This document shows positions 1-5,599 of a DNA stretch of 20,460 bases, one piece after another (position 1 is the stretch's first letter; every line of letters begins with the position of its first letter). The notes under the pieces are model-generated. The model was not told where the DNA came from and made no database searches. It saw nothing but the letters and a program-made list of their open reading frames with translations. The translations under genes and the position numbers were made by a program. Origin of the DNA: DAOTVY01 sp041082245 (GTDB lineage Bacteria; Chloroflexota; Chloroflexia; DTKN01); contig JBDOIE010000018.1 of the NCBI GenBank assembly GCA_041082245.1, positions 1 through 20,460 on the forward strand. The letters are read 5' to 3'.

Positions 1-6
1 ACCACG

Positions 7-115
7 CCGGAGCATTTGCATTATATCACAAAGGGCCAGCGCCCGGACGGGCCGGTTCGGAACCGGCCTGTAAGGGAGCTGGCCCGTACCCGCGCGAGCT
101 GGCCCTATGCTCCGG
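7..115. repeat. Nested inverted-repeat element upstream of the first gene
   Basis: Three nested perfect inverted repeats are visible. CCGGAGCAT (7-15) pairs with ATGCTCCGG (107-115). AGGGCCAGC (32-40) pairs with GCTGGCCCT (98-106). GGCCGGTT (50-57) pairs with AACCGGCC (61-68) around a three-base loop. The two outer 3' arms are directly adjacent, while the 5' arms are separated by a 16-base AT-rich bulge (16-31). The 10-mer GAGCTGGCCC occurs twice (76-85 and 96-105), so the middle 5' arm has two possible partners. There is no T-tract, so a simple intrinsic terminator is unlikely. It could be a structured RNA, a REP/MITE-like hairpin element, or the end of an element starting outside the window. 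It stops five bases before the promoter of the next gene. Confidence 0.6.
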
Positions 116-119
116 AACG

Positions 120-148
120 TCGACATACAAATCACTCTGTGGTAGAAT
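120..148 (+). promoter_or_regulatory. Sigma-70-type promoter for the 173-3168 gene group
   Basis: The -35 box is TCGACA (120-125), the spacer 17 bp, and the -10 box TAGAAT (143-148). Each box matches the consensus at five of six positions. Transcription would start near 155, leaving a leader of under 20 bases that carries the AGGAGGTG ribosome binding site (161-168). Confidence 0.65.
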
Positions 149-172
149 AGAAGCATCCCGAGGAGGTGCCGG

Positions 173-742
173 ATGAGCGCGCGTGCCCTGCTGCACCCGG
201 GTGGAACGGCCCTGGTCGTAATCGATTTTCAGGAGAAACTGGTCCGGGCACTGCCCCAGGAACCGGTCCAAAGAGCGATCCGCACCGTTGTGCGGCTGCT
301 GCCGGTGCTCGAGATCCTGAACGTGCCGGTGCTCTGGACGGAGCAGTACCCGGCCGGCCTGGGGCCAACCATCCCCGAGCTCGCAGAGCTGCTCCAGGGA
401 AAGCCTCGCTTCGAGAAAACGACCTTCTCCTGCTTCGGAGCCCCGGGCTTCGGTGGCTGGCTCTGGGAGCACGGGATCAGCCGGCTGGTGCTGTGCGGGA
501 TCGAGACGCACATCTGCGTCCTGCAGACGGCCCTGGAGGCGCTACAGGCCGGGCTGGCGGTGCATGTGCTGGCCGACGGCGTCTGTTGTTACCGCGCGGA
601 AGATGAAGAGCGGGCACTGGCGCGCATCCGCCAGGCCGGAGGGGTGATCAGCAGCCGGGAGATCGTTGCCTACGAACTGCTGGGCCGGGCCGACACGCCG
701 CAGTTCCGTGCCGCCCTGCCCTACCTGCGGGAGCGGGACTAG
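173..742 (+). CDS. Isochorismatase-like cysteine hydrolase
   Basis: The 189-residue product belongs to the isochorismatase-like hydrolase superfamily, cytosolic enzymes that cleave amide or ether bonds through a Cys-Lys-Asp triad. The triad is visible: Asp18 in VVIDFQ, Lys82 in FEKTTF and Cys115 in GIETHICV. The GIETHIC motif carries the cis-peptide and nucleophile typical of this family. The length is normal. The ATG at 173 is supported by AGGAGGTG four bases upstream. The substrate cannot be read from the sequence; short members like this include nicotinamidase relatives and ISOC1-type proteins of unknown substrate. It is the first gene behind the promoter at 120-148 and its stop codon overlaps the next start by one base, so translation is probably coupled. 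Confidence 0.9.
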   Translation: MSARALLHPGGTALVVIDFQEKLVRALPQEPVQRAIRTVVRLLPVLEILNVPVLWTEQYPAGLGPTIPELAELLQGKPRFEKTTFSCFGAPGFGGWLWEHGISRLVLCGIETHICVLQTALEALQAGLAVHVLADGVCCYRAEDEERALARIRQAGGVISSREIVAYELLGRADTPQFRAALPYLRERD

Positions 743-1239
743 TGCTGAACTGGAGCCTGCTGGCCGAGCGTCGGATCCTTGCCGCGATGGAACGCGGGGA
801 GTTCGATAACCTCCCGGGCCGGGGGGAGCCGCTCCGCTGGAAGGAGAATCCCCTGGTACCCCCGGATTGGCGCCTGGCGTTCGACCTCCTGGAGCGCGCA
901 GGGCTTGCCCCCGAGTGGATCATGCGCGACGCCGAGATCCGCGCCGAGATCGCGGCCCTGGAACAGAAAAGGGAACGGGAACGGCGCTGGATGGAGGAAC
1001 GGAGGCAGGCCCTGGCATCTATGCCCCCGGAGGAAGCTGCCCAGGAGCGGGAGCGCCTGCGGCGGGTACAGGAACGCACCCGGGAGCAGGTACGCCTGCA
1101 GGTAGAAAAGCTGAACCGCAAGATCGCGGACTGGAACCTGATCGTCCCTATCGTGTGGCTGCAGCGCCGATTGCTGGATCCGACAGCCGTGGAACAGGCA
1201 CTGCAGACCGCCTGGGGAGACCTGGAGGAGGCGCTATGA
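742..1239 (+). CDS. DUF1992 (DnaJ-homologue subfamily C member 28-like) protein
   Basis: The 165-residue product starts with the conserved DUF1992 block (about residues 4-75). It includes AERRILAAMERGEFDNLPG followed by a GxPL-type segment and a WRLAF region, as in bacterial YhdN-like proteins and the C-terminal part of animal DNAJC28. No J domain is present. Residues of about 70-125 are rich in Glu, Arg and Gln and look like a long helix or coiled coil. The function of the family is not established. The start is GTG at 742, overlapping the TAG of the upstream hydrolase by one base, with only a weak ribosome binding site, which fits translational coupling. Its TGA overlaps the next ATG by four bases (ATGA). 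Confidence 0.85.
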   Translation: MLNWSLLAERRILAAMERGEFDNLPGRGEPLRWKENPLVPPDWRLAFDLLERAGLAPEWIMRDAEIRAEIAALEQKRERERRWMEERRQALASMPPEEAAQERERLRRVQERTREQVRLQVEKLNRKIADWNLIVPIVWLQRRLLDPTAVEQALQTAWGDLEEAL

Positions 1240-1970
1240 AAGCGATCATCCTCGCCGGAGGAAAGGGCGAACGGCTGCGCCCCTATACGAACGACCGCCC
1301 GAAGGGAATGGTCGAAGTGCTGGGGGTTCCGATCCTGGCCTATCAGGTGCGCTGGCTGCGCGCCAACGGCATCGATAGCGTGGTCTTTTCGTGCGGCTAC
1401 CGCCACGAGGTCATCCGGGACTATTTCGGCGATGGCTCCCGCTGGGGGGTGACCTTCGACTATGTGGTCGAGGAGGTCCCGCTCGGGCGCGGGGGCGGCA
1501 TGAAACTGGCGTTCCGCGCCCTGGCCCCAGAAGACGATCCGGTGGTCGTTACGAACGGCGACGTGATTACGAATTTTCCTCTGCGGGATATGATCGCGGA
1601 ACATTGCCGCTCCGGGGCCATGGCGACGATTTTCCTCACGCCGTACTACAGCCCCTTCGGGATCGTAGAGGTAGGAGAGGAAGGGCAGGTGCTCGGCTTC
1701 CGTGAAAAGCCGGAGCTGCCCTACTGGATCAACGGCGGGGTGTACGTGCTGAACCGGGCAATCGAGCCGTTCCTCCCGGACCGCGGCGACCATGAGGTCA
1801 CCACCTTCCCGCAGCTCGCCCGGGAAGGGAAGCTGCGCGCCTTTCGCTCGCGCGCCTACTGGCAGTCTGTCGACACCGTCAAGGACCTTTCCGTCACCAG
1901 CCGCGAGCTGGAACAGTTCATGATGGAAGCGTTCCTCTCTCAGGGCGAGGTACCACGCATCCCCCGCTAG
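1236..1970 (+). CDS. NDP-sugar pyrophosphorylase (nucleotidyltransferase family)
   Basis: The 244-residue product is a sugar-1-phosphate nucleotidyltransferase that activates a hexose phosphate with NTP. Visible motifs are the N-terminal LAGGKGERLRP (6-16), which binds the nucleotide phosphates, Lys23 in RPKGM, the metal-binding Asp in NGDV (107-110), FREKP (156-160) and NGGVYVL (166-172). It is a catalytic domain only, without a left-handed beta-helix acyltransferase tail. The sugar and nucleotide cannot be fixed; mannose-1-phosphate guanylyltransferase- and RfbA/GlmU-like enzymes share these motifs. The usual PLGTAG-type loop reads PLGRGGGM (82-89). The start at 1236 was chosen over an upstream in-frame start at 867 because homology begins there and it forms an ATGA overlap with the previous gene. 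Confidence 0.88.
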   Translation: MKAIILAGGKGERLRPYTNDRPKGMVEVLGVPILAYQVRWLRANGIDSVVFSCGYRHEVIRDYFGDGSRWGVTFDYVVEEVPLGRGGGMKLAFRALAPEDDPVVVTNGDVITNFPLRDMIAEHCRSGAMATIFLTPYYSPFGIVEVGEEGQVLGFREKPELPYWINGGVYVLNRAIEPFLPDRGDHEVTTFPQLAREGKLRAFRSRAYWQSVDTVKDLSVTSRELEQFMMEAFLSQGEVPRIPR

Positions 1971-1980
1971 GAAGGAACAG

Positions 1981-3168
1981 GTGAAGCCACGCATCGTCCT
2001 CAAGCCCGGCCGGGAGAAATCGGTCCGCCAGCGCCACCCCTGGGTCTTTTCCGGCGCGATCGCCCGCGTGGAGGGGAACCCCGGTCCCGGGGACGTGGTC
2101 GAGGTGATAAGCGACGAGGGAGAGTTCCTCGCCCGGGGCTGCTACAGCCCGCGTTCGCAGATCCGCGTCCGCCTCTGCACCTGGGAGCCCGACGAGGCGG
2201 TGGATGCCACGTTCCTCCGGCGCCGGCTGGAACGCGCGCTTTCCGGCCGCGCCGCCCTGCTCCGGGATCCGTCCACCACCGCCTTTCGCCTGGTCCACGC
2301 CGAGTCCGATGGCCTGCCCGGGGTGATCGTGGACCGGTACGGCCCGTTCCTGGTGGTGCAGCTATTGACGCAGGGCGCCGAAGCCTGGCGAGAGGCACTC
2401 GTGCCGGCGCTCGTCGATCTCCTTTCCCCTGTGGGTATCTACGAACGGGACGACGTGGCCGTGCGGAGGCTCGAAGGGCTTCCTCTGCGCACCGGCAGGC
2501 TATGGGGAGATGAACCTCCCGAGCGGCTCGAGGTGCTGGAAGGGGGCGTCCCGTTCCGGGTGGACATCCGCCGCGGCCACAAGACCGGGGCCTACCTGGA
2601 CCAGCGGGAAAACCGGCTGCGGGTTGCTCCCTTGTGCGCCGGAAAGGAGGTGCTCGACGGGTTCACCCACACCGGCTGGTTTGCGATCCACGCCGTGCTC
2701 CGGGGAGCCTCGAGCGTCGTCGGGCTCGATTCCTCGGCCGACGCGCTAGCTCTGGCGGAGGAAAACGCGCGGCGTAACAGCGTACAGGAGCGCGTGCAGT
2801 GGGTGGAAGGGAACGCCTTCGAACAGCTGCGCACATGGCGCGCGGAAGGCCGCTCCTTCGATGTGGTCATCCTCGACCCGCCCAAATTCGCAGAAAGGTC
2901 CTCTCAGGTCATGTCCGCCTGCCGCGGGTACAAGGACATCAACCTCCTGGGGATGCAGCTTCTCCGGCCCGGGGGTCTGCTGGTCACCTTCTCCTGCTCC
3001 GGGTTGGTGAGCGCTGACCTTTTCCAGAAAGTCGTCTTTGCGGCCAGCCTGGACGCCCGGCGAGAAGCGCAGATCCTCGCCCACCTGTTCCAGGGCGAGG
3101 ACCATCCGGTGCTCCTTACCTTCCCCGAGGGGGCCTACCTGAAGGGATTGCTCTGCCGGGTCTGGTAG
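1981..3168 (+). CDS. rlmI: RlmI-family 23S rRNA cytosine-C5 methyltransferase
   Basis: The 395-residue product has the RlmI/RlmK architecture. An N-terminal PUA-type RNA-binding domain (about 1-75, with the HPWVFSGAI motif) is followed by a central beta region (GVIVDRYG) and a C-terminal Rossmann methyltransferase fold. The S-adenosylmethionine loop is the LDGFTHTGWFAIHA region (about 223-236), and the catalytic-region motif is LDPPKF with Asp299. The FSCSG segment is the usual second conserved cysteine motif. The length matches E. coli RlmI (396). RlmI methylates C1962 of 23S rRNA; the exact target here is inferred from family only. The start is GTG at 1981 behind AAGGAACAG. It closes the first plus-strand group, and its last 34 bases overlap the convergent ruvX gene. 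Confidence 0.88.
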   Translation: MKPRIVLKPGREKSVRQRHPWVFSGAIARVEGNPGPGDVVEVISDEGEFLARGCYSPRSQIRVRLCTWEPDEAVDATFLRRRLERALSGRAALLRDPSTTAFRLVHAESDGLPGVIVDRYGPFLVVQLLTQGAEAWREALVPALVDLLSPVGIYERDDVAVRRLEGLPLRTGRLWGDEPPERLEVLEGGVPFRVDIRRGHKTGAYLDQRENRLRVAPLCAGKEVLDGFTHTGWFAIHAVLRGASSVVGLDSSADALALAEENARRNSVQERVQWVEGNAFEQLRTWRAEGRSFDVVILDPPKFAERSSQVMSACRGYKDINLLGMQLLRPGGLLVTFSCSGLVSADLFQKVVFAASLDARREAQILAHLFQGEDHPVLLTFPEGAYLKGLLCRVW

Positions 3169-3593
3169 TCCGCTTCCTTTGCCCGCCGTGCATCCAGATA
3201 GTTCTGCAGGATCAACGCCGCGGCCACGGCATCCCGCTCGTACCGGCGGCGTTCGCGGCGCATTCCGCTTTCCAGAAGCGCGCGTTCGGCCGCAGCGCTG
3301 CTCAACCGTTCGTCCCACAGCTCGACCGGGACGCTGACCCGCGCCCGCAGCTTTTCCACCCATATGCGCACGAGGCGGGCCTCTTCCCCTTCCTCACCAT
3401 CCAGCTGCAGCGGGTTGCCCACGACGATCCGCTCCACCTCGTACGCCTGCACCCAGGCACAGACACTTGCGAAGCCCTCGTCTGCCCCGCGCCGTTCGAT
3501 CGCGCCGAGCGGAGAGGCGAGGACACCGTCCGGATCGCTCAAGGCGGCGCCGATCCGGCGCCGCCCTACATCCAATCCGAGGATGCGCCCCAT
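3135..3593 (-). CDS. ruvX: RuvX/YqgF-type Holliday-junction resolvase-like nuclease
   Basis: The 152-residue product has the RNase H-like YqgF fold. Motifs are ILGLDVGRRRIG at the N terminus with acidic Asp8, VVGNPLQLDG in the middle, LWDERLSS, and the C-terminal RDAVAAALILQNYLD with the last acidic residue. Family members process structured nucleic acids, most clearly pre-16S rRNA in E. coli. Three in-frame starts exist: TTG 3605, ATG 3599 and ATG 3593. I chose 3593 because homology begins with it and a TGAGG motif lies about six bases upstream. The TTG at 3605 overlaps the upstream stop and is also possible. The C-terminal tail of about 20 residues is not conserved and overlaps rlmI. Linkage to alaS is a classic arrangement in many bacteria. 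Confidence 0.9.
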   Translation of the reverse strand: MGRILGLDVGRRRIGAALSDPDGVLASPLGAIERRGADEGFASVCAWVQAYEVERIVVGNPLQLDGEEGEEARLVRIWVEKLRARVSVPVELWDERLSSAAAERALLESGMRRERRRYERDAVAAALILQNYLDARRAKEADYQTRQSNPFR

Positions 3594-3601
3594 CCCCATC
3601 C

Positions 3602-5500
3602 TCAATGCCGCAGCTGGGTCGTGTCCACGATGAGGATACGCGATGCCTGGGTCGGGAGGCGGCTCGCGGCCGGGCTGATCGCGTAAGATGCGATCCGGTC
3701 CGCATACTCCTGCAGGATGCGGCTCGCCGCCTCTGCGCTCTGCCCGCGCAACGCCCGGCGGATCTCCGCCTGCAAACCGCCATCGATGCGGTTCACGATC
3801 GTCACCTGCACGCGGGTACGGTAGCTCCAGACGTTGCCCGCAGGCTGCGGCGCCACGGGCAGGATCGGCCCGTGCGCGATCTTGCCGATCTCCTGGCCGG
3901 CCTTTTCCCCTCCCATCGCCAGCAGGACAGCCTGATCGAGCGCCCGCTCGAGGATGCCTGGCGCGCCCGCCAGGGCAGTGGCCCGCACGGTCGCGCGCAG
4001 CGTGAAGGTAGTCGCCTCCTCGCCGATCGCGTGGCTGAACGATTCTTCGACCGTCCGGATGTCCAGTGTACCCGAGAGCACCTCCAGGTCGCCGACCTTG
4101 GTATGTAGCTCGCTATCCGCCTGCTCCCGGAGTTCGGCGAGGACCGTCTCTCGCAACCGGGTCTGGTCCTCTTCCGTCACCAGGGTCACCGGCCGCTCCG
4201 AGCCGCCGGACGTCGGCTCGCGGTTGTACACGTACAGGCCGCCCGCCGGCGCGGCCTCGAACGCGGTGATCGTCCCGGCGTCCACGTTCCAGGCGCTCCC
4301 GGGCTGCTCGGCCTGGATCGGAACGCCATCGAGTTGCCCGTACTGGATCCCGGCCGGCAGGCCGTTGCTCCACAGTTGTACCGCTGCCGGGACGGTCGCG
4401 TCCTGGAGGGTCACAAACACGGTGCCACCAGGGCCCACCAGCCGTGTGCCGGCGGGGATGTACACGTCGTACATGTTCTCGTTGCTGAAAGAAACCGTGC
4501 CCTGCGCCGTGCCATCAGGGACCAACGCCGATCCTGTAGCGGTACCAGAAGCCTCGGTACTCAGCTGCACTTCCACCGGCTTGGCAACGATGGACACGGT
4601 GCCGCCCTCGATCTTGGGGGAGGCAACAGCCCCCTTGGTCGGCACCGTATCGCTCAGCACGACCGTCAGGACGATCTCCATCTCCTGTGTCCCGGCGGCG
4701 ACCGGTGTAAGGGCTACCACCGTCCGCGGCTGGGAGAAGCCGTAGACGGCCACCAGGAGCACCGTGACCCCGACCACGCCGGCGATCCCCCAGAGGTAGT
4801 AGCGGAGTTTCTCCAGCGGGGATGTAGGCACCTCGACAGGCACCGCGGCCAGCGGCGCTTCAGGTATCTCCTCGGCGGGCGGCACCTCGGGCGCTTCAGG
4901 GGCTGCCGCGGCCGGAGCGCGCTTGAACCGGCGTCCCGCTTCCACCACGCGTCCGGCCAGGGAAGCCAGAGCGGCTCCCAGGGGTGCCACGGCGCGTCGC
5001 ACTGCCCCGAAATCGAGCGACCAGGCAGGGCGGCGAGTTGGCTGGACTTCTTCTTCGAGTGCCCCGGGCGCCTCCGCCAGCTCGACCTCCTCTACCTCCG
5101 GGGCAGGTCCGAGCAGCTCCTCGAAAGGAGCCTCGGTCGGTGCAGGGGCAGGGACGCCGGTCGGCTCGGGCGGACGGGTCGAGACCACAATGCGGGGTTC
5201 TTCCGGCGCGGGAGACGGCACATCGTGAGGCTGGCCTTCTGCGGGCAACCGCACGACGTCGAAGCGGCAGACCTTGGCCATGTCGCACGTCTGGATGTCA
5301 GCCGAGTAGATGGTCACGTTGACTCCGGTGACGTCGCAGGCCTTGCGCAGCATGGTAAGGCCCCCGAGCGTCTGAAGCGCGCGCGTGCCCGGAGGTACGA
5401 CCAGGTTCACCTGCTGAGCGCCGGCGGTACGCACTTTGCCCAGGATCGTATCGGCATCGTCCTCCGGCTTCAGCACGATCGTCACCGACTCATCGGGCAT
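3602..5500 (-). CDS. Membrane-anchored baseplate-J-like protein
   Basis: The 632-residue product has a globular N-terminal domain (about 1-88) of the form IVLKPEDDADTI, VVPPGTRALQTL and then ML-RKACDVTGVNVTI. This is followed by a long Pro/Glu/Ala-rich cytoplasmic linker (90-230), one transmembrane helix (234-255) and a large extracytoplasmic C-terminal region. Within the latter, IPAGTRLVGPGG and an IQAEQPGSAWNVDAGTI segment match the baseplate J/gp47 fold seen in phage tails and contractile systems. Such single-pass proteins occur in chromosomes of non-phage context and their function is unknown. No other tail or secretion genes are nearby. The start at 5500 follows AAGGAGG with ideal spacing. 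The gene lies between alaS and ruvX and its stop overlaps the possible TTG start of ruvX. Confidence 0.75.
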   Translation of the reverse strand: MPDESVTIVLKPEDDADTILGKVRTAGAQQVNLVVPPGTRALQTLGGLTMLRKACDVTGVNVTIYSADIQTCDMAKVCRFDVVRLPAEGQPHDVPSPAPEEPRIVVSTRPPEPTGVPAPAPTEAPFEELLGPAPEVEEVELAEAPGALEEEVQPTRRPAWSLDFGAVRRAVAPLGAALASLAGRVVEAGRRFKRAPAAAAPEAPEVPPAEEIPEAPLAAVPVEVPTSPLEKLRYYLWGIAGVVGVTVLLVAVYGFSQPRTVVALTPVAAGTQEMEIVLTVVLSDTVPTKGAVASPKIEGGTVSIVAKPVEVQLSTEASGTATGSALVPDGTAQGTVSFSNENMYDVYIPAGTRLVGPGGTVFVTLQDATVPAAVQLWSNGLPAGIQYGQLDGVPIQAEQPGSAWNVDAGTITAFEAAPAGGLYVYNREPTSGGSERPVTLVTEEDQTRLRETVLAELREQADSELHTKVGDLEVLSGTLDIRTVEESFSHAIGEEATTFTLRATVRATALAGAPGILERALDQAVLLAMGGEKAGQEIGKIAHGPILPVAPQPAGNVWSYRTRVQVTIVNRIDGGLQAEIRRALRGQSAEAASRILQEYADRIASYAISPAASRLPTQASRILIVDTTQLRH

Positions 5501-5516
5501 CGTTTTCCTCCTTGCC

Positions 5517-5534
5517 CGGGCGGTATCCCGCCCG
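5517..5534 (-). other. GC-rich hairpin between alaS and the baseplate-J-like gene
   Basis: CGGGCGG (5517-5523) and CCGCCCG (5528-5534) form a perfect 7-bp stem with a four-base loop. It lies just upstream, in the minus direction, of the AAGGAGG ribosome binding site of the 5500 start. There is no U-tract, so it may be an mRNA-processing or leader hairpin rather than a terminator. The rest of the 99-base spacer (5501-5599) shows no recognisable promoter. Confidence 0.4.
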
Positions 5535-5599
5535 AACGGACCTTCCCCGGTTCCGCCGGCCTGCGCCGAAGCGTGAAACGACCATAGCTCCAGGTCGTG

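Noticed and set aside
1..115. An intrinsic terminator or a tRNA/CRISPR repeat
   Set aside because: No T-tract follows the stems, no cloverleaf with conserved tRNA positions can be drawn, and the repeats are not regularly spaced units.
3602..5500. A prophage or contractile-injection locus
   Set aside because: Only one baseplate-J-like domain is present and it is membrane-anchored. The flanking genes are housekeeping and no capsid, sheath, tube, integrase or terminase gene is visible.
4334..5587. A 417-codon open frame on the plus strand
   Set aside because: It is antisense to the baseplate-J-like gene, which has a transmembrane helix, domain motifs and a strong ribosome binding site.
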